A DNA stretch of 64,000 nucleotides from an uncultured Bacteroidales bacterium (GTDB taxonomy: Bacteria; Bacteroidota; Bacteroidia; Bacteroidales; FEN-979): the NCBI GenBank assembly GCA_903877385.1, contig CAIRDP010000040.1, positions 1 through 64,000 on the forward strand, in the 5' to 3' direction. The position numbers and the translations under genes are program-made. Under the pieces are notes generated by a model that did no database searches, was not told the DNA's origin, and saw nothing but the letters and a program-made list of their open reading frames with translations. Below, in pieces: positions 27,064 to 36,629 of this stretch (its first letter is position 1; every line of letters starts with the position of its first letter).

Positions 27064-27184
27064 ACGCGGATGGAAATATTTGTAATAAACCGGCATTAGC
27101 CCCGGGGGCAAGGGCCCCGACACCAGTCCCAACCGGGAAAGCGGTGAGTTTACCGGGAGTGATTAATTGGATGAGCCGAATCCA

Positions 27185-29701
27185 CTAATGGATGATCCTC
27201 CTGGCTTTCAGCCATATATCACGGCTTGATGAACCTACCAGGAATTCAAATTCACCGGGTTTAACCACCCATGATTTTTTTCTGACGTCATAATAAGAAA
27301 AGGCATCACGGTCGAGTAATATATTTACCCGTTTTGTCTCGCCGGGCTTCAGGAAAATTTTGCTGAATCCTTTCAGTTCCTTTACAGGCCTCGGAACTGA
27401 TGCATTCACCTGGCCAACATACACCTGTGCTACTTCGGCCCCATCCATCTTCCCGGTATTCGTAATATCGAAACTCAGCCCTGTCTTTTCCTCTGTTTCC
27501 GGCCCGGCGAGCACCGGTTTTATCTGCAGGTTTTTATATTCAAAGCTCGTATAGGAAAGCCCGTAGCCAAAAGGGAACAAAGGTTCAATCTGGTCTTTAT
27601 CGAAATGCCTGTAACCAGTGAATATTCCTTCGGTATATGCAATATGTTTTGTCTTTGCGGCATCATAATAGGAAGAAAAGCTGGCATTGTCCTCCCAGCG
27701 TTTTTCAAAGCTTGCAGGCAGCTTGCCGCTGGGGTTGGTAAGCCCGAAAAGTATTTCGGCCAGGGCGGTCCCTCCCTCCTGTCCCGGGTACCAGGCCTCA
27801 ATGTAGGCGGCAACCTCCGAAAGCCAGTTTCCGGGAGACACATTCCCGCCCGAAGTCAAAACAACAATCGTCCGCCGGTTAACTTTTGCCACGTTCAGGA
27901 TAAGGTCTGCCTGTTCTGAGGGCAGTTCAAAGGGCCTGTCGAAACCTTCGCCTTCGGTGTTCGGGTTAAATCCCACGCAAACTATTGCCACATCGCATCG
28001 GGCCGACAGTTTCACGGCTTCAGATTCCCCTGCCGGTTTGACCTGCCTCCAGCCGAATGAGACCTGGGCTTCACCGGTTTTCTCATAATATTCAAGCCTC
28101 AGCTGAACCTCCCCCTTGCGCAGGGGTATGATTTTATCGCCTGCCATGAAAGAAGGATTGCCCCATTGGTCAATCACCTTCATCCCGTCAAGGAAAAGCC
28201 TGAACCCGTTATTTCCGTTTACATAAAAATAATAATTTCCATCGGCAGGGATATTGATGCTGCCGGTCCATACGACCGAAAAACTGTCGGCAGGCATAAA
28301 CGGGGCAGGCGCCCCGTTCTGCCAGTTAAAGTTGACATGTTCATCCCGCCTCTTCATGGCAGGCTCTCCATTAAGAAACATATTGGAAAAATATTCTCCG
28401 TTAAGCCCTTTCACCTTCTCCCCTTTTTCGTTAACGCTGGTGAATTCCGATGTGCTGAACATCTCTTCAAGATCGGTACTAACACCGGGACTGTAAAACA
28501 CTTTCGCATTCTTGCCAACGGTTTCGATAATACCGTCAAGGAAGCTTACGCTGCGGTAAGGGGTGATGATGGAGCTCCCTCCTCCGCCGGGGACTGCAGG
28601 ATGGGCATCAGGGCCGATTACCGCTATATTTTTAATCTTCCCGGCATCAAGTGGTAAAATATTATTTTCATTTTTCAGGAGGACGATTCCTTCCCTGGCC
28701 GCCTGCAATGCAACAATCCTCGAATCGGGGTTGTACAGTGGCAGGCTGGTATCGGCCTGAACCCGGTCAAAGAAACCGAAACGGAACATAATCCTGAGCA
28801 TCCGCCTTACCTTGTCGTCGATTACCTCCTGCCTGAGCCGCCCGTCCTGTAAAGCCGGCATCAGTGTTCTGGCATTCATGAAATCAGCCGCCGGCATCTC
28901 CAGGTCCAGCCCGGCCAGGGCTGCGCCAAGCCCATCATGCGTCGAGCCCCAGTCCGACATCAGCATACCATCAAACTTCCATTCACCTTTAAGAATATCC
29001 CTGATCAGATGTTCGTTCTGGGATGTCCATGTACCGTTTACAAGGTTGTAGGAATTCATGACAGCTCCCACATGCGCTTCCTCAACAGCGGCGCGGAAAG
29101 CGGGAAGGTAGATCTCCCTTAAAGTCCGTTCATCAAGATCGGAGCTCACAGTATAACGGTCATACTCCTGGTTGTTTGCCGCAAAATGCTTAACGGTGGA
29201 AACAACGCCCTGGCTTTGCACACCCTTGATGTATGAAACAGCCATCCTGCTGCTTAAAAAGGGATCTTCTCCATAATACTCAAAATTTCTCCCGCACATG
29301 GGAGCCCTGTAAATGTTAACCCCCGGCGCAAGCATGATGTGAACCCCTTTTGATCTTGCCTCTTTCCCCACAGCTTCTCCATATCGCTTCACCAGTTCCG
29401 TATTCCAGGTGGAAGCAAAACATATGCCGGCAGGAAATGCTGTTGCCTTACCATAATTCCTGACCCCGAGAGGGCCGTCCGACATTTTAACCGCAGGTAT
29501 GCCTAGCCTCTCATTTGGCCTTATATAAAAGCCATCATCCCCCCCCAGCATATTGATTTTTTCTTCGGTTGTCATCTTTTGCAGCAGATCATCCACCCTT
29601 TGTTCAACAGGCAGTGATTTATCCTTGTACAAGGGAAAATTCTGAGCACGGGCTATGGTTGAAGCACTTATAAATAACATAACAAACAGCAGTGATTTCA
29701 T
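27185..29701 (-). CDS. Beta-glucosidase, GH3 with PA14 insert
   Basis: An 838-residue exported glycoside hydrolase. Signal peptide at 1-19 (ending ARA). The GH3 N-terminal TIM barrel includes KHF at 171-173 and the nucleophile Asp250 in MLMSDWG. The GH3 C-terminal alpha/beta domain is interrupted at about 432-555 by a PA14 carbohydrate-binding domain (LNGEYFSNMFLNGEP), and a fibronectin III-like domain ends the protein. PA14-bearing GH3 enzymes usually remove beta-linked glucose or xylose from oligosaccharides in the periplasm. It is divergent from the acyl-CoA synthetase gene with only 72 bases between the start codons. Confidence 0.92.
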   Translation of the reverse strand: MKSLLFVMLFISASTIARAQNFPLYKDKSLPVEQRVDDLLQKMTTEEKINMLGGDDGFYIRPNERLGIPAVKMSDGPLGVRNYGKATAFPAGICFASTWNTELVKRYGEAVGKEARSKGVHIMLAPGVNIYRAPMCGRNFEYYGEDPFLSSRMAVSYIKGVQSQGVVSTVKHFAANNQEYDRYTVSSDLDERTLREIYLPAFRAAVEEAHVGAVMNSYNLVNGTWTSQNEHLIRDILKGEWKFDGMLMSDWGSTHDGLGAALAGLDLEMPAADFMNARTLMPALQDGRLRQEVIDDKVRRMLRIMFRFGFFDRVQADTSLPLYNPDSRIVALQAAREGIVLLKNENNILPLDAGKIKNIAVIGPDAHPAVPGGGGSSIITPYRSVSFLDGIIETVGKNAKVFYSPGVSTDLEEMFSTSEFTSVNEKGEKVKGLNGEYFSNMFLNGEPAMKRRDEHVNFNWQNGAPAPFMPADSFSVVWTGSINIPADGNYYFYVNGNNGFRLFLDGMKVIDQWGNPSFMAGDKIIPLRKGEVQLRLEYYEKTGEAQVSFGWRQVKPAGESEAVKLSARCDVAIVCVGFNPNTEGEGFDRPFELPSEQADLILNVAKVNRRTIVVLTSGGNVSPGNWLSEVAAYIEAWYPGQEGGTALAEILFGLTNPSGKLPASFEKRWEDNASFSSYYDAAKTKHIAYTEGIFTGYRHFDKDQIEPLFPFGYGLSYTSFEYKNLQIKPVLAGPETEEKTGLSFDITNTGKMDGAEVAQVYVGQVNASVPRPVKELKGFSKIFLKPGETKRVNILLDRDAFSYYDVRKKSWVVKPGEFEFLVGSSSRDIWLKARRIIH

Positions 29702-29716
29702 AAGGAAGAAAATTGA

Positions 29717-29751
29717 TTTGCGGTTTAAAGATACATTTTTTCTTATCTTTG
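29717..29751 (+). promoter_or_regulatory. Promoter of the acyl-CoA synthetase gene
   Basis: TTTG (29717-29720), a 23-base spacer, then TATCTTTG (29744-29751). The -7 match is good; the spacer is at the long end. The start codon at 29774 would have a leader of roughly 15-17 bases, which argues against the GTG at 29768. Confidence 0.45.
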
Positions 29752-29773
29752 CATCTTCAATAAGAAAGTGTTG

Positions 29774-31417
29774 ATGGTTTCCAACGCCGGATTTACTCTT
29801 CCCGCAGCTTTCCTACAGACCCTTGGCAAACACAGTGAACGTCCGGCCATGGCTATGATAGGAGGCGAGCAGCTAACCTACGGTGATTTATATCGCCGCA
29901 TCAGGTCGGTAATGGCTTTTCTTGAGAAGCTCGGGATAATGCCCGGCGACAAGGTTGCCATACTGAGCGCAGGCCTGCCTAACTGGGGAGCAAGCTACTA
30001 TGCCATCACCTTCATGGGGGCCATTGCAGTTCCCCTGCTTCCCGATTTTCATCCCGACGAGGTTAAAAACATTCTCGAACATTCCGAGTCTAAAGCCATC
30101 TTTTTTTCCGACGGACAGCAGTCAAAAGTAGGGTCCATACCTTTGGAAGTCGCTCCGAAAAGGATCAGGATAGAAGACTTCTCTATAAAAGGAGCCGAAG
30201 AAGGCTGGCCCTCGTTCGATCCTGCCGCTGAACCCAAGGCTGAGTATGCCGTTAGGGAAGACGACCTGGCTTCCATCATTTATACTTCGGGTACAACAGG
30301 CAAATCAAAAGGTGTAATGCTGTCCCACCTGAACATTTGTTTTACAGCCGAAAAAAGCGGCTGTGTTCAGAATATCGTTGAAACCGACCGTTTTCTTTCG
30401 GTGCTTCCCCTATCGCACTCTTACGAGAACACCATTGGCATGGTACTACCCATGTTAAAAGGGGCCGGTATCTGGTACATAGGCAAAGCGCCGACACCTT
30501 CGGTGCTTCTTCCTGCCCTTCAGGAAGTCAAGCCCACCATTATGCTTACAGTGCCCCTGATCATTGAAAAAATATTCAGGAACCGCATCCAGCCTGCATT
30601 TACAAAGAATTTCCTGCTTCACACAGCCATTCATATCCCATTTCTCAGGAAGAAACTGAATGTGGCTGCAGGGAAAAAACTGATGCAGACTTTTGGAGGC
30701 GAACTGCATTTCTTCGGCATAGGCGGAGCCAAGCTGAACCGCACGGTCGAAAAATTCCTCATCGAAGCGAAGTTCCCGTATGCCATTGGCTATGGCCTTA
30801 CCGAAACAGCACCCCTGCTCGCAGGCTTTAACCCTCATGATGCCCGCCTGCAGTCAACAGGCCCTTCAATTGAAGAAATAGAACTCATCATTCAGAACCC
30901 CGATAAAAAGACCGGTGAAGGTGAGATCTGGGCAAGAGGGCCCAATGTCATGAAAGGATATTACAAAGACCCGGTGATGACTTCGGAGGTCATCACCCCC
31001 GACGGCTGGTTTAAAACAGGAGACCTTGGGGTCTTTGACAAGGATGGGTACTTGTATATCAAAGGCAGGCTTAAGAATACTATCATCGGGCAGGGAGGTG
31101 AAAACATCCACCCCGAAGACATTGAATCCATCATCAATAACTTCAGGCATGTTGCCGATTCGCTGGTGATAGTCCAGCAGGAAAGGCTTGTCGCCCTGGT
31201 GCAGTTCAACAGGGAAGAGATAGAAGAAAGGTATTCCCAGCTTAAATACGATATTTCAAATTACGTGGAGCATAAGATCGATGAACTCCAGCTTGAGCTT
31301 TTGCAGTACGTCAACAGCAGGGTGAATAAATTCTCCCAGGTTCAGAGGATCGTCGTCCAGGAATTCCCCTTTGAAAAAACTCCCACCCAGAAGATCAAAC
31401 GCTACTTGTACACATAA
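29774..31417 (+). CDS. Long-chain acyl-CoA synthetase (AMP-forming)
   Basis: A 547-residue cytoplasmic or membrane-associated ligase that activates fatty acids with ATP and CoA. Motifs in order: the phosphate-binding loop IIYTSGTTGKSKGVMLSH, the adenylate motif GYGLTETAPL, the hinge region GWFKTGDLG and the C-terminal catalytic Lys in PTQKIKRYL. Its length and a divergent C-terminal domain fit the Bacteroidota FadD-like branch. ATG at 29774 is preferred over GTG 29768 because of the promoter position. No other lipid gene is adjacent. The acyl chain preference cannot be read. Confidence 0.88.
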   Translation: MVSNAGFTLPAAFLQTLGKHSERPAMAMIGGEQLTYGDLYRRIRSVMAFLEKLGIMPGDKVAILSAGLPNWGASYYAITFMGAIAVPLLPDFHPDEVKNILEHSESKAIFFSDGQQSKVGSIPLEVAPKRIRIEDFSIKGAEEGWPSFDPAAEPKAEYAVREDDLASIIYTSGTTGKSKGVMLSHLNICFTAEKSGCVQNIVETDRFLSVLPLSHSYENTIGMVLPMLKGAGIWYIGKAPTPSVLLPALQEVKPTIMLTVPLIIEKIFRNRIQPAFTKNFLLHTAIHIPFLRKKLNVAAGKKLMQTFGGELHFFGIGGAKLNRTVEKFLIEAKFPYAIGYGLTETAPLLAGFNPHDARLQSTGPSIEEIELIIQNPDKKTGEGEIWARGPNVMKGYYKDPVMTSEVITPDGWFKTGDLGVFDKDGYLYIKGRLKNTIIGQGGENIHPEDIESIINNFRHVADSLVIVQQERLVALVQFNREEIEERYSQLKYDISNYVEHKIDELQLELLQYVNSRVNKFSQVQRIVVQEFPFEKTPTQKIKRYLYT

Positions 31418-31456
31418 AATGCGCAATTTTGTGCTCAGGACCGAATCCTGGACATT

Positions 31457-33928
31457 ATGAGATACTCCCCGTTTTTTACATCCTGCCTTTCCTTCTTCAT
31501 CCTGAGCTTTATCACTCTTCCCACACTTGGCGGGAATATCAAGTATATTGACCAGTACAATGTAAAATGGGATACCCCATCGGCGAACTCTTCCGGGTCG
31601 ATGCCCCTTGGAGGAGGCGACATCGGCTGTAACGTTTGGGTCGAAAACGGGGATCTCCTTTTTTATATCTCCCGTAGCGGCACCTTCGACGAGAATAATT
31701 CCATGCTTAAGCTTGGCAGGGTCAGGATACGGTTCAGCCCCAATCCCTTTGCCTCAGGAATCGCTTCATTCAGGCAGGAGCTGAAACTGAAGGATGGGTG
31801 CATCGAATTTGAAGCAACAAAAGACAGCATTCATCTGAAGGCCTGCTTATGGGTCGAAGTGTTCAGGCCGGTGATCCGATTTTCGGCCCAAAGCAGCATT
31901 GCACTTACCATGGAAGCAACCTACGAAAGCTGGAGGACCGCCGACCATATGATCGGCAGGGATGAACGCATGCAGTGCCTTAGTTTCCTTGGCACCGAAC
32001 CTTCGGTGATTCCTTTAACTACTTACAGGGACATTATCGGGAATAGTCCCGAAGAAATTCTATGGTACCACAGGAACCTCAGCACCGATCTTGTTTTCGA
32101 CAAGGAAATCACCCAGCAGCATCTCGGCCCCTTGAGGGAAAAATTCAGCAATCCTTTAAAAGACCTCACCTTCGGCGGATTGATGAAGGGCGGGAACATG
32201 AGGGTCAACCGCTTTGTGGAAGGCAAATATATCAATACAAGTTTCAGGGGATGGGTACTGAAATCAGTTGTCCCTGCAAGGAAGCATTCCCTGCTGATCC
32301 TGCTTCACACTTCCTGCCCGGCATCTGCAGCATCCTGGCAAAACGAACTGGAACGCGAATTATCGGGACTGGATCCTGAAGAGAAAGCATGGAGAAACAA
32401 CCTTAAATGGTGGGAATCCTTCTGGGACCGCAGCCATATCGTGATAAATTCCGGTGCCGGGCCCTCAGACCAGGGCTGGAGAATAGGCAGGAATTACCAG
32501 CTCTTCAGGTATATGCTCGCATGCAATGCATACGGGGAATATCCAACCAAATTCAACGGAGGCCTTTTCACCTTTGACCCTTCATTCACAATGGAAAAGT
32601 ACAAAGACCTCAGCCCCGATTTCAGGCAATGGGGAGGCGGCAGCTTTACGGCTCAGAACCAGAGGCTGGTGTACTGGCCTATGCTGAAGTCGGGAGATTT
32701 CCAGTTTATGCCTTCACAGTTCTCATTGTATTCAAGGAACCTCGCAGCCGCCGAACTCAGGACAAAATTTTACTGGAACCATGAGGGGGCTGGTTACGGG
32801 GAGCACCTTGAAAATTTCGGCTTGCCCATAGGAGATATATACCAGTACGGCTGGGGCAATGCGAAAGTGGGACCGAGAAGCGACTCGGCAAGTACCCGTG
32901 TTGTGACTAATGGAGCCGGTAGGCAGGTTAAAGTCCTGGATTACGGTTACCTTGATAACAGCTGGGTGATGGACGAATATGACAATGCCCTGGAGTTTGC
33001 CTTCATGTTGCTTGAATATCAGAGATTCAGCGGTGAAGACATCACAGGGTATCTCCCCTTTATTACCAGCTGCATCCGTTTTTATGACGAACATTACCAG
33101 TATTGGGCCAGCTTGCTCAACGGCAAACCTTTGGATGAAAAGGGCAAGCTGATCCTGTATCCTTCCGCCGCACTTGAAACATACAAGCTTGCCAAGAACC
33201 CTGCCCCCGTTATCGCGGCCCTGCAATCGGTTCTCGCCTCCCTGCTTGCCTTGCCCGGAACATATGGAGATTCCCTGCAAAGGTCTTACTGGAAAGAAGT
33301 ACTGAGCCGCATCCCGGATATCCCTTACCGGACTATGAAGGGTAAAAAGGTGATAGCCCCGGCTGAATCCTGGGAATTTATCAATAATATAGAACTGCCC
33401 CAGCTTTATCCTGTTTTCCCTTACGGGATATTCGGTCTGGGCAAACCGGGCCTGCAGATTGCACTTGACACATGGCACTTTGGTGCGGATAATGCCAACC
33501 AGTACGGCTACATCAGCTGGCACCAGGATGCTATTTTTTGTGCAAGGCTTGGATTATGGGATGAAGCGAAAGCGCTGCTGGTGAAGAAGCTTGATGACGG
33601 CCAGTTCCGTTTCCCTGCTTTCTGGGGGCCCGGTCATGACTGGGTTCCTGATCACAACTGGGGAGGCAGCGGAATGACGGCCCTCCAGGAGATGCTGATG
33701 CAGACGACCGGCCAAAGGATATTCCTGATGCCCTCCTGGCCTCCCGAATGGAACGTGGATTTTAAGCTGCATGCCCCTGTAAAAACAACGGTTGAAATTA
33801 AGGCAAAGGGAAGAGAACTTCTCAGGATCAAGGTCACACCTAAAGAGAGGACAAAGGACCTGGTAAGGATGAGTGATGTTAAAAATAAGTTGCCGGCACT
33901 GAATCCGGGTCCGGATGCGGATAAGTAA
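31457..33928 (+). CDS. DUF5703-domain exported protein, probable glycoside hydrolase
   Basis: An 823-residue exported protein, signal peptide about 1-25 (ending TLGG). Its N-terminus has the DUF5703 signature (YNVKWDTPSANSSGSMPLGG, then DIGCNVWVENGDLLFYIS). The C-terminal part, with many Trp and motifs such as YQLFRYMLACNAYGEYPTKF and HDWVPDHNWGGSGM, looks like an (alpha/alpha)6 barrel as in GH65/GH95-like enzymes. DUF5703 proteins are often encoded near carbohydrate-degradation genes in Bacteroidota; substrate unknown. It begins with ATG 39 bases after the acyl-CoA synthetase stop. Confidence 0.78.
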   Translation: MRYSPFFTSCLSFFILSFITLPTLGGNIKYIDQYNVKWDTPSANSSGSMPLGGGDIGCNVWVENGDLLFYISRSGTFDENNSMLKLGRVRIRFSPNPFASGIASFRQELKLKDGCIEFEATKDSIHLKACLWVEVFRPVIRFSAQSSIALTMEATYESWRTADHMIGRDERMQCLSFLGTEPSVIPLTTYRDIIGNSPEEILWYHRNLSTDLVFDKEITQQHLGPLREKFSNPLKDLTFGGLMKGGNMRVNRFVEGKYINTSFRGWVLKSVVPARKHSLLILLHTSCPASAASWQNELERELSGLDPEEKAWRNNLKWWESFWDRSHIVINSGAGPSDQGWRIGRNYQLFRYMLACNAYGEYPTKFNGGLFTFDPSFTMEKYKDLSPDFRQWGGGSFTAQNQRLVYWPMLKSGDFQFMPSQFSLYSRNLAAAELRTKFYWNHEGAGYGEHLENFGLPIGDIYQYGWGNAKVGPRSDSASTRVVTNGAGRQVKVLDYGYLDNSWVMDEYDNALEFAFMLLEYQRFSGEDITGYLPFITSCIRFYDEHYQYWASLLNGKPLDEKGKLILYPSAALETYKLAKNPAPVIAALQSVLASLLALPGTYGDSLQRSYWKEVLSRIPDIPYRTMKGKKVIAPAESWEFINNIELPQLYPVFPYGIFGLGKPGLQIALDTWHFGADNANQYGYISWHQDAIFCARLGLWDEAKALLVKKLDDGQFRFPAFWGPGHDWVPDHNWGGSGMTALQEMLMQTTGQRIFLMPSWPPEWNVDFKLHAPVKTTVEIKAKGRELLRIKVTPKERTKDLVRMSDVKNKLPALNPGPDADK

Positions 33929-33960
33929 AACCATCAAAGGAAAAAATACTCTTAAACCCT

Positions 33961-35808
33961 ATGGCAGGCAACGGTAAACCTAAAGTAAAAGAATACCGGG
34001 ACAAACCGGTTAAACCGGTACCTGGTCCGGGGCATCGTCCCGGAACCGGGGGCCGCTCCGGAAAGGCGGGCAATTTAACGGGATCGAATAAAGCCGGTAC
34101 AGTCATTGCTGAAACCGGCAGGGAAATCAGCATACATTATCCCCTGATATTTATACTGTTTTTTACTTTTATCATCTATTTCCCCGCACTTACCAACGGG
34201 CTTCTTCTCTGGGACGATCACAGCTATACCTGGCAAAATCCTTTTCTCAGGAATTTTGATTTCGCGAAGGTTTTCTCATTTTCAAGCTTTTACCTGGGGC
34301 ATTATCATCCCCTGACCATGCTCTGGCTTCACATTGAATACCTTGTTTTCCCGAAAGGAGAACAGGGCGTTTACGATGGATTAAACCCGTTCTGGTTCCA
34401 TCTTAATAATATACTGCTTCACCTGCTGAATACAGGCCTGGTGTTTTACATAGTTTATGAGCTGAAAAACAAAATGGAATGGAGAACTGCAGCGGTTACG
34501 GCATTGCTTTTTGGAATCCATCCGATGCATGTCGAAAGCGTGGCCTGGGTTGCCGAACTTAAAGATGTGCTCTACAGCCTGTTTTTTCTTATATCTCTCC
34601 TGGTTTACATACGTTACATAAAAAAGGGCGGGATTGCAGGGCTGGTCCTTGCGTTTATTTTCTTCATATTGTCTTGCCTGTCGAAGGCCCAGGCGATTAC
34701 CCTGCCCGTTCTCTTTTTTGTGGTTGACTACTACCTCGGCAGGAAATTTTCCCGGAAGCTGGTTCTTGAAAAAGTCCCGTTTCTGGCACTTTCGGTTTTC
34801 TTCGGGATCCTTGCCATAAAAGCGTCTGAAGCCGTGAGTGCGGTAAACGCCGGCCAAACCTCTCTGCTGATGAATGCCATGAATGGCTGTTACAGCTTCC
34901 TCAACTATATCTTCAAAATGTTTGTTCCTGCAGGGCTGTGTGCCATACATCCTTATGCCTACGGCAAACCTGCCGATCTCCCGTTCTGGTTTTATTTGCT
35001 TCCCTTCATCCTGGCGGCCCTGCTTGCAGCCTGTATTTATTCAGCCAGGAAAACCAAAGAATACCTGTTCGGGTTTCTTTTCTATGCGCTTACCGTTTCG
35101 GTCATGCTCAAGATCGTCCCGGTTGGGGATTCCCTTGTCAATGAGCGATATACGTACATCCCATTCATCGGTTTGTTTTTCATTCTCGGACATTTATTTT
35201 CGGTGCACAGCACTCATTCCGGTTGGAAGTATCCCGTATTTGGTCTTCTTTTCGCAGTGGTGTCAGCCTTTTCAATACTGTCGGTTCATCGGATTCAAAC
35301 ATGGAAAGACAACTTCACTTTCTGGGAAGATGCAGTGAGGCAATACCCGGAACATTGGAGGGGTTATTATGGTCTCAGCGTATTGTATTATAATAACGGC
35401 GATTACAGCAAAGCCTTAGACAACGCCATGCTTGCCTGTGACCGCAATCCGCCTGCCGCTCCTTATGTTATACGGGGCACGCTTTATTTAGACAAACAAA
35501 AGAATTACGACCTGGCTATCGCCGATTTCAAGAAGGCCCTTCAGCTTGACCCGGGCCAGAAGGAGGCAGCGCTGGGAATAGGATATTGCTATTTTAAAAT
35601 GGCCCGGACCGATGAGGCAATCAACGCGCTCGACAAGGCAATAGAACTGGATAAGACCGATGGAAGGCTTTTCTACTTCAAAGCCCTGGCCCTGGCAAAG
35701 GCGGGCAGGTACAAGGAAGCCTATTCTGAAGGGATGAAATCAAAACAGCTGGGATTTAAAACACCAGCACAGGACCTGGAAAGCTGGAAAGCCAGGATAC
35801 TGCAATAA
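33961..35808 (+). CDS. TMTC-like multi-pass membrane protein with C-terminal TPRs
   Basis: A 615-residue inner-membrane protein. A basic, Pro/Gly-rich tail of about 55 residues precedes about 10-11 membrane segments (55-440). Signatures include LLWDDHSYTWQNP and HPMHVESVAWVAELKD, typical of the TMTC/DUF1736 group, which belongs to the GT-C glycosyltransferase superfamily. TPR-like repeats follow at about 455-600. Eukaryotic TMTCs are O-mannosyltransferases; bacterial relatives may glycosylate exported proteins. A lipid-phosphate sugar donor and an external active site are inferred from the family. It starts 32 bases after the DUF5703 gene. Confidence 0.78.
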   Translation: MAGNGKPKVKEYRDKPVKPVPGPGHRPGTGGRSGKAGNLTGSNKAGTVIAETGREISIHYPLIFILFFTFIIYFPALTNGLLLWDDHSYTWQNPFLRNFDFAKVFSFSSFYLGHYHPLTMLWLHIEYLVFPKGEQGVYDGLNPFWFHLNNILLHLLNTGLVFYIVYELKNKMEWRTAAVTALLFGIHPMHVESVAWVAELKDVLYSLFFLISLLVYIRYIKKGGIAGLVLAFIFFILSCLSKAQAITLPVLFFVVDYYLGRKFSRKLVLEKVPFLALSVFFGILAIKASEAVSAVNAGQTSLLMNAMNGCYSFLNYIFKMFVPAGLCAIHPYAYGKPADLPFWFYLLPFILAALLAACIYSARKTKEYLFGFLFYALTVSVMLKIVPVGDSLVNERYTYIPFIGLFFILGHLFSVHSTHSGWKYPVFGLLFAVVSAFSILSVHRIQTWKDNFTFWEDAVRQYPEHWRGYYGLSVLYYNNGDYSKALDNAMLACDRNPPAAPYVIRGTLYLDKQKNYDLAIADFKKALQLDPGQKEAALGIGYCYFKMARTDEAINALDKAIELDKTDGRLFYFKALALAKAGRYKEAYSEGMKSKQLGFKTPAQDLESWKARILQ

Positions 35809-35821
35809 AGAAATACAGGGC

Positions 35822-36433
35822 CTACGGCTGCAGATCTGCTGCAGTCACTACCTTGGCATAAAACCTGTCAAGCGAAGCAAACGTGCTTGCCTGTACATCG
35901 ACGGCTGAAATTGTGCGCTCTCCCCACTTCAGGTCCCTGGTGGCACAGGCATCCTCAACCACAATGCATTTGTAATCAAGATCATAAGCTGCACGGGTAG
36001 CCGCTTCCAGGCACATATGAGTCTGCATTCCGCAAAGCACAAGCCGTTTTACATGAAGTGATTTAAGATATTCCTGGAGGCCGGTCCTGTCAAACGCGTT
36101 TGCTTCCTCTTTAGTGAACACTTTCTCGCCGGGCAAAGGGGCTACATTTGCATGAATGGCACTGCCACCGTAATGCTGTATATGGATGACAGGCAGTTTC
36201 TGCTGCCTGAAGAGTTTGAGTACCGAGGCAGCTTTTTCGCTGGCTGCTTCAGGGTTTTCAAGCGGCAGCTTCCCCCCGGGAAAATAAAATTCCTGGATAT
36301 CAATCAGCAGCAGGGCTGTTGGGAGGGTATCGTTCCTGACAGATATTTTCTGTGAGAATGCCTGTTCAGCTGGGTATAGCAATGCTATCAACAGGATAAG
36401 GGCAAAGGCAATTTTGAACAATGGTTTTTGCAT
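35822..36433 (-). CDS. Exported isochorismatase-like cysteine hydrolase
   Basis: A 203-residue hydrolase of the isochorismatase/nicotinamidase superfamily. The triad is visible: Asp45 (LLLIDIQEF), Lys108 (FTKEEANAF) and Cys141 (GMQTHMC). ATG 36433 is chosen over a longer frame to 36538 because it begins a signal peptide (MQKPLFKIAFALILLIALLY, ending AFS) and a -7 box lies just upstream. Export is uncommon in this mostly cytoplasmic family. It converges on the TMTC-like gene 13 bases away. Substrate unknown; nicotinamide-like amides or carbamates are possible. Confidence 0.85.
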   Translation of the reverse strand: MQKPLFKIAFALILLIALLYPAEQAFSQKISVRNDTLPTALLLIDIQEFYFPGGKLPLENPEAASEKAASVLKLFRQQKLPVIHIQHYGGSAIHANVAPLPGEKVFTKEEANAFDRTGLQEYLKSLHVKRLVLCGMQTHMCLEAATRAAYDLDYKCIVVEDACATRDLKWGERTISAVDVQASTFASLDRFYAKVVTAADLQP

Positions 36434-36454
36434 AAAGTCTGCATTTTCTTTTGC

Positions 36455-36462
36455 CAAAGTTA
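36455..36462 (-). promoter_or_regulatory. -7 box for the isochorismatase-like gene
   Basis: The minus strand reads TAACTTTG (TAnnTTTG) 21 bases upstream of ATG 36433. No clear -33 TTTG. Its position supports the shorter start. Confidence 0.4.
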
Positions 36463-36629
36463 ATATACATTTTCGGTCAGGCCCTGAATCGTGCATTTTT
36501 TCATAATTTTCCGGCGGTGTTATGTTAACCTCAGGCACTTAACAAGATTAAGAAATAACAATTTATCAACAAATTTCACGAACTTGTCTTTAAGTAGTCT
36601 ATTTTAGACTTTTCAAATTGAGTTTTTGT

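Noticed and set aside
32732-33523. 263-codon minus-strand frame inside the DUF5703 gene
   Set aside because: A shadow frame; the plus strand has a signal peptide and a recognised domain.
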